Shown here piece after piece: positions 50,089 through 58,707 of a stretch of DNA of 64,000 bases (within the stretch, counting starts at the first letter, position 1; each line of letters begins with the position of its first letter). The notes under the pieces were generated by a model. The model saw only the letters and a list, made by a program, of their open reading frames with translations. It did not search any database and was not told where the DNA came from. The position numbers were made by a program, and so were the translations under genes. Location: assembly GCA_029213045.1 (NCBI GenBank), contig JARGPN010000009.1, positions 434,001 through 498,000 on the forward strand. Direction: 5' to 3'. The stretch comes from Alcanivoracaceae bacterium. Lineage in GTDB: Bacteria; Pseudomonadota; Gammaproteobacteria; Pseudomonadales; Alcanivoracaceae.

Positions 50089-51413
50089 GCGAAGTGGCGC
50101 ACCAGATCGTTAAAGATCGCGACGACCATTAAACATAGAACCAGTGTCAATCCAACGGATTGAGCAGCCATTAGAAAACGCTCCGGTAACGAGCGCCCTA
50201 TTATCATTTCAATTACACCGAATACGATCCAACCGCCGTCCAACATGGGTACCGGCATAAGGTTGATCACACCCAAACTAATACTCAAAAACGCCAAAAA
50301 CCCGGCAAAGGCGACAAACCCCATCGACGCTGTATCGCCCGCCGCGCCGGCAATAGTAAGCGGCCCGCCGAGTGTTTTCACGGACAACTGGCCAGTGAGT
50401 AATTTACCGATGGATTTCACCATCATGGATATCTGTTCGCCGACACGTTGGAACGCTAGGCCGAACGCCGACACCGGACCATAATGAATCTCTCGCATCT
50501 CGGCAACGACGCCGCCAGGATAAACGCCCGCTTGGCCAATCTCTACGCCGTCTCTTTCTGCACGCGCGGGAATCACGGTAATCATTATCGTGTCGCCGTT
50601 GCGCCTTACCGCGTGCTCTAACGCTATCTCGGGGTTTGCCTGAACAACAGCCACCCACTCCTGCCAGCTAGACACCGGCTTGCCATCGACTGACAAAATT
50701 AAATCACCGTCTCTAAGGCCTGCTTTTTCAGCTGGGCTATCCGGCTGCACCTCGCCCACTAACGCTGACAAAGGCTTCGCCTTAAGACCTAACACTTCGA
50801 GCGGGTGCGCTTGCTGATCATCTGCCCATGCCGCTAACGGCAACTGAACGGTACGCACATCGCCATCTGCATCACGTAACTGCAACGCCACATCGCCACG
50901 TTCGCCGGCGAAATCCAAAAACGCCGTAATCACTTGCGGCCAGTTCTGAGTGTCATGCCCGCCAACCGACACAATTTCGTCGCCAGCCTGCACGCCAGCG
51001 ACGGCCGCGGCAGAATCGGCAATAGGCTGTGCCAAATAAGGGATACGCCCAGATTCTCCGCCGAGCAGCATCAGCCAATATAGAAATACGGCCAACACCA
51101 AATTCGCTAACGGGCCTGCTGCATAGGTAATCACGCGCTGCCACGCCGGCTTGCCGGAAAATTCTTCGTGCGTTTGATCGTCAGCAACGTCACAGTCGCG
51201 ACGATCTAATGGTTTGACGTATCCACCTAAAGGAATCGCCGCCACCATAAAATCCGTACCCGCTTTATTGCGCCACGAAAGCAAACGCGGGCCAAACCCA
51301 ATAGAAAACGTCAGCACACGCACGCCAAAAACGCGCATGGCGAGGTAGTGGCCATACTCGTGTATGGCAACGATAACGATAATGGCAACGATGAATGCGG
51401 CTACTGTAATCAC
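50085..51413 (-). CDS. rseP: Site-2 protease RseP
   Basis: A 442-residue inner-membrane zinc metalloprotease that cleaves the anti-sigma factor RseA and so frees sigma-E in the envelope stress response; it also clears signal peptide remnants. The zinc motif HEYGH is at residues 18-22 and the third ligand in MLDGGW near the C-terminal membrane segments. Two PDZ domains lie between (about 115-190 and 200-290). It stands between dxr and bamA. Confidence 0.96.
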   Translation of the reverse strand: MITVAAFIVAIIVIVAIHEYGHYLAMRVFGVRVLTFSIGFGPRLLSWRNKAGTDFMVAAIPLGGYVKPLDRRDCDVADDQTHEEFSGKPAWQRVITYAAGPLANLVLAVFLYWLMLLGGESGRIPYLAQPIADSAAAVAGVQAGDEIVSVGGHDTQNWPQVITAFLDFAGERGDVALQLRDADGDVRTVQLPLAAWADDQQAHPLEVLGLKAKPLSALVGEVQPDSPAEKAGLRDGDLILSVDGKPVSSWQEWVAVVQANPEIALEHAVRRNGDTIMITVIPARAERDGVEIGQAGVYPGGVVAEMREIHYGPVSAFGLAFQRVGEQISMMVKSIGKLLTGQLSVKTLGGPLTIAGAAGDTASMGFVAFAGFLAFLSISLGVINLMPVPMLDGGWIVFGVIEMIIGRSLPERFLMAAQSVGLTLVLCLMVVAIFNDLVRHFA

Positions 51414-51423
51414 TTAACTCTAC

Positions 51424-52614
51424 TCAATCGGTTTTATTCACTCGTGCTGCCACGAATCGGCGCGTTTCGGCATCCACCTCAAGCACCTCATCAACTGTTT
51501 TGCAGTCCGGCGCATGGATATTCTCCAACGCCGCGGCAACACAATCGGCAATATCCATAAAGCCAATACGTTCTTCTAAAAACGCCTGCACGGCAATTTC
51601 GTTGGCGGCATTTAATACTGCCGTCGCCGTGCCCCCTGCTTCTAACGCTTCACGTGCTAAACGTAGGCACGGAAAACGTTGCAAGTCCGGCAACTCAAAT
51701 TGCAAATCGGTCATCGCGGTAAAATCCAACTTCGGCGCACCTGAGGAGATCCGGTTTGGCCACGATAACGCGCAAGCAATGGGCGTTCGCATATCCGGTG
51801 TACCCATTTGTGCCAACACCGAGCCGTCTTCGTATTCGACCATGGAGTGCACCACGCTTTGCGGGTGGACTACCACTTCAATTTGTTTCGACGGCATAGC
51901 AAATAGCCAGCTCGCCTCAATCAACTCCAACCCTTTATTCATCAAGGTGGCGGAATCGACTGAAATTTTCGGTCCCATATCCCAATTGGGATGTCGCACC
52001 GCTTGCGCAGGCGTAACTTTACGCAGCGCGTCTGCATCGAGAGTACGGAAAGGTCCGCCCGACGCAGTCAGCAATATTTTACGTACCCCGGCCGCACTCG
52101 AATTCAATGACTGGGCACCGGCATGCTGCGGCAAACATTGAAAAATAGCATTGTGCTCAGAATCCAGTGGAATTAATTGCGCACCGGATTTCGCCACCGC
52201 ATCAATGAATAACTGCCCAGTCACCACCAACGCTTCTTTGTTGGCGAGTAAAATGCGCTTACCGGCATTGACCGCCGCCAACGTTGGCAACACACCTGCG
52301 GCACCCACGATGGCTGCCACCACTACATCTGTCTGGTCATCCGCTGCAACCTGATCAAGCGCTGCATCGCCTCCTAATACTTCGACGTTCGACCCAATAG
52401 CCGAAAGATGGTTCCGAAGTGCCTCAGCAGCGCTCTCGTCGCGCAATACTGCGTAGCGCGGATTGAACCTCACACACTGTTCCGCTAACGCCTGCCAACG
52501 GGTAAACGCCACCAGTGCGTAGGGCTGGTACAACTCTGGATGCAACGCCAACACGTCCAGCGTCTGCACACCAATACTGCCGGTAGAGCCAAGAATGGTG
52601 ACGCGTTGCACCAT
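51424..52614 (-). CDS. dxr: 1-deoxy-D-xylulose-5-phosphate reductoisomerase
   Basis: A 396-residue NADPH enzyme, the first committed step of the methylerythritol phosphate pathway. The nucleotide-binding motif GSTGSIGVQTLDVL is at the N terminus, ANKEALV follows at about 120, and the metal/substrate site has DSEHNAIFQCL and SVDSATLMNKGLE. It overlaps cdsA by one base (ATGA style junction) and precedes rseP by 10 bases. Confidence 0.97.
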   Translation of the reverse strand: MVQRVTILGSTGSIGVQTLDVLALHPELYQPYALVAFTRWQALAEQCVRFNPRYAVLRDESAAEALRNHLSAIGSNVEVLGGDAALDQVAADDQTDVVVAAIVGAAGVLPTLAAVNAGKRILLANKEALVVTGQLFIDAVAKSGAQLIPLDSEHNAIFQCLPQHAGAQSLNSSAAGVRKILLTASGGPFRTLDADALRKVTPAQAVRHPNWDMGPKISVDSATLMNKGLELIEASWLFAMPSKQIEVVVHPQSVVHSMVEYEDGSVLAQMGTPDMRTPIACALSWPNRISSGAPKLDFTAMTDLQFELPDLQRFPCLRLAREALEAGGTATAVLNAANEIAVQAFLEERIGFMDIADCVAAALENIHAPDCKTVDEVLEVDAETRRFVAARVNKTD

Positions 52615-53435
52615 CAGAGGCCTCCGGACAAGCCGAGCCAGCTAAAGCCTGCCACCGCCACGGGCAAAGCCGCCGTCACGCTATCGATACGATCGAGCAT
52701 GCCGCCGTGTCCGGGTAAAATTTTTCCACTGTCCTTCACACCCGCTTGGCGCTTGATCATGCTTTCGAACAAGTCGCCAAGTACAGACGCTAGCACCGTA
52801 ACAACCGCCACAATTAACAATGCCGTTTTATCCGCACTGACAGGCCCGAACCATGCCACCCCTGCAACTACAGCGAGCGCCAGCACCACACCACCAATCA
52901 ACCCTTCAATGGTTTTGCCGGGGCTAACGCTAGGCGCCAATTTATGTTTTCCGAATGCGCGGCCAGCAAAATAAGCGCCGGTATCGGCGGCCCACACCCA
53001 CAACAAAATAAACATTAATGCCCAAGGTCCTTCGAGGCCGACAGCGCCCTTTTCTTGAACCAATAAAACAGCCTGCCAGCTGGGCACCAATAACAACAAT
53101 CCCATTACCGATTGCACTGGTGCGCTGTGCCATACGTTCGTCGCTCGCGGATATAGCACGACCAACAACAACGCCAACAGCCACCACGCCGGCAACCAGG
53201 TCAACAACCATTGCGGCCGATAGAATTCAGCAGCGGCCATCGCAATGAATAACACGACACACCACGTCAAACGCGTAGGCGTTTTTAACCCCTTGATCAT
53301 GGTGGACCATTCCCAACCGGCAGCAACGAAAAATGCCCCGGCGATCCACACAAACAAGCTGCGCTCAGTATAAAAAACAGCACCCAAAACAATCGGCAAT
53401 AACACCAGCGCCGTAATGATGCGCAACTTCAACAT
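52614..53435 (-). CDS. cdsA: Phosphatidate cytidylyltransferase
   Basis: A 273-residue inner-membrane enzyme making CDP-diacylglycerol, the branch point of phospholipid synthesis. About eight hydrophobic segments are visible. The CdsA signature near the C terminus reads SMIKRQAGVKDSGKILPGHG, followed by GMLDRIDSV. It overlaps uppS by seven bases and dxr by one base, so three genes are tightly coupled. Confidence 0.96.
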   Translation of the reverse strand: MLKLRIITALVLLPIVLGAVFYTERSLFVWIAGAFFVAAGWEWSTMIKGLKTPTRLTWCVVLFIAMAAAEFYRPQWLLTWLPAWWLLALLLVVLYPRATNVWHSAPVQSVMGLLLLVPSWQAVLLVQEKGAVGLEGPWALMFILLWVWAADTGAYFAGRAFGKHKLAPSVSPGKTIEGLIGGVVLALAVVAGVAWFGPVSADKTALLIVAVVTVLASVLGDLFESMIKRQAGVKDSGKILPGHGGMLDRIDSVTAALPVAVAGFSWLGLSGGL

Positions 53436-54214
53436 TTGTTTTCTCCTCGCAGACGCGCCACTTCAACGCCTGAACGACCAAAGCGACGTTGCCGTCCGGC
53501 ATACTCTGTAAACGCAGCCGACATCGCCGCTTCGTCAATGTCCGGCCACAACAACGGCGTAAACCAAAATTCTGCGTACGCAGCCTGCCACAATAAAAAA
53601 TTACTGATGCGCTGCTCGCCACCGGTGCGAATCAATAAGTCCACCGGCGCCATATCACCTAAGCTCATCTGTGCTTGCATGGCCTCTGCGGTAATGTCAC
53701 TCGCAGACATCGCGCCCGCGGCCACTTGCTCAGCCAAATGCTTTGCCGCTTCGGTGATATCCCACTGGCCACCATAATTAACCGCAATCGCCACCGTCAT
53801 GCGCGTGTTATGCGCTGTTAAGGCTTCGCCGCGCGCCATGCCCGCCTGCAAATCTTCTGCGAAGGCACTGCGCTCTCCAATAAAGCGGATGCGCACTTGC
53901 TTTGCGTGAAGCTCTTCTACGCGCTTATCCAACGCGCGTAAAAATAGCGACATCAGATGATTTACTTCATCTTCCGGCCGCCGCCAATTTTCCGAACTAA
54001 ACGCAAATAACGTTACCAGCTCAACGCCTTTTTCTGCGCAGAAGCGAATAACTGTCTGAACCGTTTGCTCACCCGCACGATGCCCCTCTGCTCCGGGCAA
54101 GTTTTGCTGGCGCGCCCAGCGGTTATTACCATCCATGATGATGGCCACATGGCGCGGCACCGAGCCATCGTGAGAATCGATATCCGGTGCAGAAGACTTA
54201 GTCGTGTTAGTCAT
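53429..54214 (-). CDS. uppS: Undecaprenyl diphosphate synthase
   Basis: A 261-residue cis-prenyltransferase making the C55 carrier for peptidoglycan and surface glycans. The catalytic Asp and P-loop are in IIMDGNNRWARQQ, with FAFSSENWRRP and the late RTGGEQRISNFLLWQ and AEFWFTP motifs. ATG 54214 (MTNTTKSS) is preferred to a TTG three codons upstream. It starts about 110 bases after frr, with a strong hairpin in the gap. Its product is recycled by the PopT protein of this window. Confidence 0.95.
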   Translation of the reverse strand: MTNTTKSSAPDIDSHDGSVPRHVAIIMDGNNRWARQQNLPGAEGHRAGEQTVQTVIRFCAEKGVELVTLFAFSSENWRRPEDEVNHLMSLFLRALDKRVEELHAKQVRIRFIGERSAFAEDLQAGMARGEALTAHNTRMTVAIAVNYGGQWDITEAAKHLAEQVAAGAMSASDITAEAMQAQMSLGDMAPVDLLIRTGGEQRISNFLLWQAAYAEFWFTPLLWPDIDEAAMSAAFTEYAGRQRRFGRSGVEVARLRGENKC

Positions 54215-54263
54215 AACAGGCAAAAAATCATAGCTGGTGAAAACTTCTCAATGCGTTATAAAC

Positions 54264-54291
54264 AAAATCGGGCTGACATCAGCCCGATTTT
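54264..54291 (-). terminator. Hairpin between frr and uppS, partial terminator or attenuator
   Basis: A 13-base perfect stem (AAAATCGGGCTGA and its complement) around a two-base loop, lying after frr and before uppS. On the minus strand it is followed by TTTTGTTTAT, a moderate U-tract. As essential uppS-cdsA-dxr follow, it probably lets part of the transcripts through or marks an internal promoter downstream. Confidence 0.65.
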
Positions 54292-54322
54292 TTCCTTCCA
54301 TGAAAACGCAAACTGATGCGGA

Positions 54323-54880
54323 TTAAACCGTCATCAATTCCTCTTCCTTGTCCTTCAATATCACTTCAACCGAAGCGACCATTTTATCGGTCAGCTGTTG
54401 AATCTGTTCTTCGCCACGACGCTCTTCGTCTTCGGAAATTTCTTTTTCCTTGAGCAGCTCTTTCAGATCGCTGTTTGCATCACGACGAATATTACGAATC
54501 GCAACCCGTGCGCCTTCCGCTTCACCACGCACAACCTTCACCAGATCACGACGGGTTTCTTCTGTTAGCGGCGGCAGCATCAAACGGATTACTGTCCCAG
54601 CGGTAGAAGGGTTCAAGCCTAAATCAGAAGCAAGAATCGCTTTTTCAACCAACGGAATTAACGCTTTATCGAACGCAGTGATAACTAACGTGCGTCCATC
54701 TTCAACGCCCACGTTAGCGACTTGCTTTAGAGGGGTGTCTACGTCGTAATATTTCACTGAGATAGTATCCAGCAAGCTCGGACTTGCACGCCCAGTGCGT
54801 ACTTTTTTAAACGCAGTCTCTAACGCTTCAAGACTTTTCTTCATTCGCACTTGCGCGTCTTGTTTAATTTCTTCAATCAC
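54323..54880 (-). CDS. frr: Ribosome recycling factor
   Basis: A 185-residue factor that splits the ribosome after termination together with EF-G. It has the typical [12 protein letters not shown] segment, then [21 protein letters not shown] and the C-terminal helix bundle half with [13 protein letters not shown]. The start is GTG 54880, with GAGGA 7 bases upstream. It begins 12 bases after pyrH in the rpsB-tsf-pyrH-frr order. Confidence 0.97.
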   Translation of the reverse strand: MIEEIKQDAQVRMKKSLEALETAFKKVRTGRASPSLLDTISVKYYDVDTPLKQVANVGVEDGRTLVITAFDKALIPLVEKAILASDLGLNPSTAGTVIRLMLPPLTEETRRDLVKVVRGEAEGARVAIRNIRRDANSDLKELLKEKEISEDEERRGEEQIQQLTDKMVASVEVILKDKEEELMTV

Positions 54881-54892
54881 GGATACGTCCTC

Positions 54893-55642
54893 TTATTTCG
54901 CCATTGCTTCAGCAGATTCAACCAGAGTGCCTTCACTGCCACCCAACATCAGACCGAGCAATGCTCCTCGTTTGTTCATGTTAAATACGCGCAGCGGCAT
55001 ATGATGATCGCGGCACAGACAAATCGCCGTTAAATCCATAACGCCTAGCTTGCGGTCTAACACTTCGTCATATGAAAGACGATCGTATTTGATCGCTTTC
55101 GGGTTTTTTACTGGGTCATCATCAAACACACCATCTACTTTGGTGGCTTTCAGAACAACGTCTGCACCGATTTCAATGCCGCGCAAACACGCCGCTGAAT
55201 CGGTGGTGAAAAATGGGTTGCCGGTGCCCGCACAGAAAATCACGACTTCTCCATTTTTCAAATTGCGAATCGCGTTGCGATGGTCGTAATGCTCTACCAC
55301 GCCGCTCATGGGAATGGCCGACATTAAGCGTGTGCGGATATTGGAGCGCTCTAGCGCGTCACGTAGCGCCAAGCCGTTCATAACGGTGGCGAGCATGCCC
55401 ATGTGGTCGCCAGCGACACGATCTAGCCCCGACGCCTGCAAGGCTGCACCGCGGAACAAGTTGCCCCCACCGATCACCAAGCCTACCTGTACGCCGATAC
55501 CGACAAGCTGGCCGATTTCCAACGACATGGCATCCAATACTTTAGGATCAATACCAAAGCCCTCATCCCCGGCAAGCGCCTCACCACTGAGTTTGAGCAA
55601 AATGCGGTTATAGCGGGGGGAGCGATCCTTGGCTGCTGACAT
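54893..55642 (-). CDS. pyrH: UMP kinase
   Basis: A 249-residue hexameric kinase making UDP from UMP, regulated by GTP and UTP in this class. The N-terminal [18 protein letters not shown], the [10 protein letters not shown] loop and [14 protein letters not shown] nucleotide-binding segment are all present. GGAG lies 8 bases upstream of the ATG. It is separated from tsf by a 168-base gap that holds a clear terminator, so frr and pyrH probably have their own promoter. Confidence 0.97.
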   Translation of the reverse strand: MSAAKDRSPRYNRILLKLSGEALAGDEGFGIDPKVLDAMSLEIGQLVGIGVQVGLVIGGGNLFRGAALQASGLDRVAGDHMGMLATVMNGLALRDALERSNIRTRLMSAIPMSGVVEHYDHRNAIRNLKNGEVVIFCAGTGNPFFTTDSAACLRGIEIGADVVLKATKVDGVFDDDPVKNPKAIKYDRLSYDEVLDRKLGVMDLTAICLCRDHHMPLRVFNMNKRGALLGLMLGGSEGTLVESAEAMAK

Positions 55643-55749
55643 ATCCAGTTCTCCGGCACGTAGAAGAGGTTTACGAACGAGTGCGATGTCCGGGTTGCGA
55701 TTCTAGCCCAATGGAGGGCAAATTGGCCCGTTTCTCACGAATAGATGAC

Positions 55750-55790
55750 AAAAAAAACGCCCTGGCGGCTTCCCGACAAGGCGTTTTTTG
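55750..55790 (-). terminator. Intrinsic terminator after tsf
   Basis: AAAAAACGCC (55752-55761) pairs with GGCGTTTTTT (55780-55789). On the minus strand the hairpin ends in a run of eight T residues, 21 bases past the tsf stop. The 18-base loop can form a small inner stem. It separates rpsB-tsf from pyrH-frr. Confidence 0.88.
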
Positions 55791-55810
55791 CTCAGATCAA
55801 AAGCAATCGA

Positions 55811-56692
55811 TCAGCTTTTGTTCACCTGAGCCATAACTTCCGCAGCGAAGTCAGTTTCTTCTTTCTCAATACCTTCGCCAACCACCAAGCGCACAAAGCT
55901 CTCAACATCAGCACCGGCGTCTTTCACCAGCTTGCCAACGGTTGTGTCTGGGTTTTTAACGAATGGCTGATCCAGCAAGCTCACTTCTTTCAAATACTTG
56001 TTGATACGACCGCCAAGCATCTTCTCAACGATTTCTTCTGGCTTGCCAGCCATATCTGGCTGCGCACGGATAATTTCTTTCTCTTTATCCAGCACTTCAG
56101 CAGGCACTTCTTCGCCACGAACAACCATTGGCGCAACAGCAGCAACGTGCATTGCAACGTCCTTGCCCAGCTCAGCGTCGCCGCCTTTCAAGCCAACCAA
56201 TACGCCAATACGGCCACCGTGGATGTACGCACCGACAACACTGTCAGAGGTTAATACCGCACCACGACGTACCTGAATGTTCTCGCCGATTTTCTGAACC
56301 AAAGCCTGACGTGTTTCTTCAACCGTGCTGCCGTCAGCTGTTTTCAGTTCAGCAATTTTAGCTGCGTCTGCTTCGCCTGCCGCCAATGCTGCTTTAGCAA
56401 CCTTGTCGCAGAAGCCGAGGAAGTTTTCGTCACGTGCAACGAAATCGGTTTCAGAGTTGATTTCAACCATGACAGCACTCTTGCCGTCTTCGCTTACTGC
56501 CACAGCAATAGCGCCTTCAGCAGCGGTACGGCCTGCTTTTTTGGCGGCTTTTGCCTGACCAGATTTACGCATGTCGTCGATGGCGCGCTCAATATCACCT
56601 TCAGCATCGACCAGTGCTTTTTTGCACTCCATCATGCCCAAACCAGTACGTTCGCGCAGTTCTTTGACCAGAGCAGCAGATATAGCAGCCAT
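55811..56692 (-). CDS. tsf: Translation elongation factor Ts
   Basis: A 293-residue nucleotide exchange factor that reloads EF-Tu with GTP. The N-terminal domain [21 protein letters not shown] (split at Gly) and the core [12 protein letters not shown] with the Asp-Phe pair that disturbs the EF-Tu Mg2+ site are intact. ATG 56692 has AGAGGA 5 bases upstream; the longer frame to 56740 lacks support. It follows rpsB after a gap with two hairpins. Confidence 0.97.
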   Translation of the reverse strand: MAAISAALVKELRERTGLGMMECKKALVDAEGDIERAIDDMRKSGQAKAAKKAGRTAAEGAIAVAVSEDGKSAVMVEINSETDFVARDENFLGFCDKVAKAALAAGEADAAKIAELKTADGSTVEETRQALVQKIGENIQVRRGAVLTSDSVVGAYIHGGRIGVLVGLKGGDAELGKDVAMHVAAVAPMVVRGEEVPAEVLDKEKEIIRAQPDMAGKPEEIVEKMLGGRINKYLKEVSLLDQPFVKNPDTTVGKLVKDAGADVESFVRLVVGEGIEKEETDFAAEVMAQVNKS

Positions 56693-56770
56693 GATAGTCC
56701 TCTCAAATTCTTTAGATGCGTTGAACAGCTGCCTAGGCAACTATTTTTGAATTGGGGCTTTCGTGAGACA

Positions 56771-56808
56771 GCTCTCCGAGAGAGCAGACAACGGGGCGTA
56801 ACGCCCCG
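56771..56808 (-). terminator. Two tandem hairpins between rpsB and tsf
   Basis: CGGGGCGTAACGCCCCG (56792-56808) and GCTCTC-CGA-GAGAGC (56771-56785) are perfect inverted repeats in the rpsB-tsf gap. Neither is followed by a strong U-tract on the minus strand. A leaky terminator or processing site that lowers tsf relative to rpsB is plausible; in E. coli the same gap is also known to attenuate. Confidence 0.45.
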
Positions 56809-56838
56809 CGTCCTAATACAACAGCTTAACGGGCTAAA

Positions 56839-57594
56839 TTAGCTCGCGTCAGCTTCGCCACCTTCAGCAACTTCTACAAAACCGTCTTTCTCAGCAGGCT
56901 TTGCATTCGCCGAGTATTCACGGCCTTCAACAATTGCGTCAGCAATGGCAGTAACGTACAGCTGGATCGCACGGATCGCGTCGTCGTTACCTGGCACTAA
57001 GTAGTCAACGCCGTCTGGATCAGAGTTCGTGTCCACAACTGCGATAACAGGAATACCCAGCTTGCGGGCTTCCAAGATAGCAATGTCTTCGTGATCAACG
57101 TCGATAACGAACAACGCGTCAGGCAGACCGCCCATATCTTTAATACCGCCGATGGAGCGCTCAAGCTTTTCCATCTCGCGTTTGCGCATCAGCGCTTCTT
57201 TCTTAGTCAGCTTCTCGAAAGTGCCGTCTAAAGACTGCGCTTCAAGATCGCGGAAACGTTTGATCGACTGGCGAATGGTTTTCCAGTTGGTCAGCATGCC
57301 GCCGAGCCAGCGGTGATCGACGTAAGGCATACCACAACGGGTTGCTTCTTCTTTCACTACTTTTTGCGCAGCGCGCTTAGTGCCAACGAACAATACTTTG
57401 TTGTTGCTAGCAGCTAGCTTGTTTACGAACGTCAACGCGTCGTTAAACAAAGGCAGAGTCTTTTCAAGATTGATGATATGAATCTTGTTACGAGCGCCAA
57501 AAATGAAAGGCTTCATTTTTGGGTTCCAGAAGCGAGTCTGGTGACCGAAGTGAACACCGGCCTTAAGCATGTCGCGCATTGTTACGCTAGCCAT
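56839..57594 (-). CDS. rpsB: 30S ribosomal protein S2
   Basis: A 251-residue small-subunit protein. It starts [20 protein letters not shown] and has the S2 signatures [15 protein letters not shown] and [19 protein letters not shown] (cut within its limits). The C-terminal end is acidic ([11 protein letters not shown]). ATG 57594 has GGAG 6 bases upstream; the upstream open frame is not supported. A sigma-70 promoter and a long leader lie upstream. Confidence 0.98.
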   Translation of the reverse strand: MASVTMRDMLKAGVHFGHQTRFWNPKMKPFIFGARNKIHIINLEKTLPLFNDALTFVNKLAASNNKVLFVGTKRAAQKVVKEEATRCGMPYVDHRWLGGMLTNWKTIRQSIKRFRDLEAQSLDGTFEKLTKKEALMRKREMEKLERSIGGIKDMGGLPDALFVIDVDHEDIAILEARKLGIPVIAVVDTNSDPDGVDYLVPGNDDAIRAIQLYVTAIADAIVEGREYSANAKPAEKDGFVEVAEGGEADAS

Positions 57595-57776
57595 AAATTT
57601 CTCCAAGTTTGGGTTTGGCCTCCCTGATCCCGCTTGTCTAAACCTGCACACTTTGCACCCTGAATGAACAAGGAGAAGAGGCTGGCACCCGAAGACAAGT
57701 GTCGGAACAGGTGTGGATTTCCCTTAGTGACTGACCAGCAGGTACAATGTCGCACCTGTTGAGCCGGTCCCAAGGC
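57595..57776 (-). promoter_or_regulatory. Long 5' leader of rpsB, candidate S2-binding control region
   Basis: About 180 bases separate the predicted transcript start from the rpsB ATG. The leader has inverted repeats, for example CAGGT...ACCTG around 57739-57758. In Gammaproteobacteria protein S2 represses its own mRNA through a structured leader. I have not matched the known consensus base by base, so this is placed by position and family knowledge. Confidence 0.4.
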
Positions 57777-57782
57777 GCGCGC

Positions 57783-57811
57783 TTTATACCATAAAGCACC
57801 ACTTGCGACAA
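57783..57811 (-). promoter_or_regulatory. Sigma-70 promoter of rpsB-tsf
   Basis: On the minus strand TTGTCG (57806-57811), a 17-base spacer and TATAAA (57783-57788) form a good housekeeping promoter. The predicted start is near 57776. The divergent map gene begins at 57895, so both promoters share the gap. Confidence 0.65.
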
Positions 57812-57894
57812 CGAATTTTGTCCTCCTCGCCAAACTGACCCGGCTCCCGTAGAATCCCTCAACTTTATGATTTCGCTGGAGTTTCCCGGTAGAT

Positions 57895-58689
57895 ATGTCA
57901 GTCACACTGAAAACCCCCGAACAGATCGAAAGCATGCGCGTCGCCGGACGGCTAGCCGCGGAAGTACTTGAAATGATTGGTGAATATGTCGTTCCCGGCG
58001 TCACCACTGAAGAACTTGACCGCATCTGTCATCGGTATATCGTCGATACGCAAGGCGCCATCCCCGCCCCGCTCGGATATGGCGGCGGACACGGCCGCAT
58101 GCCGTTTCCAAAATCGATCTGTACATCGGTCAATCACGTGGTGTGCCACGGCATTCCCTCGGACAAGAAAACTCTTAAGAAAGGCGACATCGTCAATATC
58201 GACGTCACCGTCATCAAAGGCGGTTGGCATGGCGATACCAGCAAGATGTTTATTGTTGGCGAAGGCAACACCCTTTCGCAGCGCCTCGTGCAAGTGACCC
58301 GAGAGTGCATGGTAAAAGGCATACAAATGGTAAAACCCGGTGTCACCTTGGGTGATATTGGCAACGCCATTCAGAAGCATGCCGAAGCTCAACGCTTTTC
58401 AGTGGTGCGCGAATATTGCGGCCACGGCATTGGTGAAATCTTCCACGAAGAGCCGCAAGTGCTGCATTACGGCAAGCCTGGCTCCGGACTCGTATTAGAA
58501 GAAGGCATGGTGTTCACCATAGAACCCATGATTAACGCAGGGAAAGCGGCCACTAAGTTGCTGCCAGACGGCTGGACATCGGTGACAAAAGATCACAAGT
58601 TGTCTGCGCAGTGGGAACACACCATTGCAGTAACCAGCGATGGCGTAGAAGTGTTAACGCGCCGTAGCGAAGAAACCGACCTGCCCTAA
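57895..58689 (+). CDS. map: Methionine aminopeptidase, type I
   Basis: A 264-residue enzyme removing the initiator Met from nascent proteins; same length as the E. coli enzyme. The five metal ligands are visible: two Asp in NIDVTVIKGGWHGDTSKM, His in YCGHGIGEIFHEEP, Glu in FTIEPM and Glu in QWEHTIAV. CTGGAG lies about 13 bases upstream of the ATG. It diverges from rpsB and precedes glnD by 18 bases, as in Pseudomonas. Confidence 0.97.
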   Translation: MSVTLKTPEQIESMRVAGRLAAEVLEMIGEYVVPGVTTEELDRICHRYIVDTQGAIPAPLGYGGGHGRMPFPKSICTSVNHVVCHGIPSDKKTLKKGDIVNIDVTVIKGGWHGDTSKMFIVGEGNTLSQRLVQVTRECMVKGIQMVKPGVTLGDIGNAIQKHAEAQRFSVVREYCGHGIGEIFHEEPQVLHYGKPGSGLVLEEGMVFTIEPMINAGKAATKLLPDGWTSVTKDHKLSAQWEHTIAVTSDGVEVLTRRSEETDLP

Positions 58690-58707
58690 GGCAATTTGAG
58701 GCTCTGT

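Noticed and set aside
51500-52141. A 213-codon open frame opposite dxr
   Set aside because: Antisense shadow of dxr with no domain and no ribosome site.
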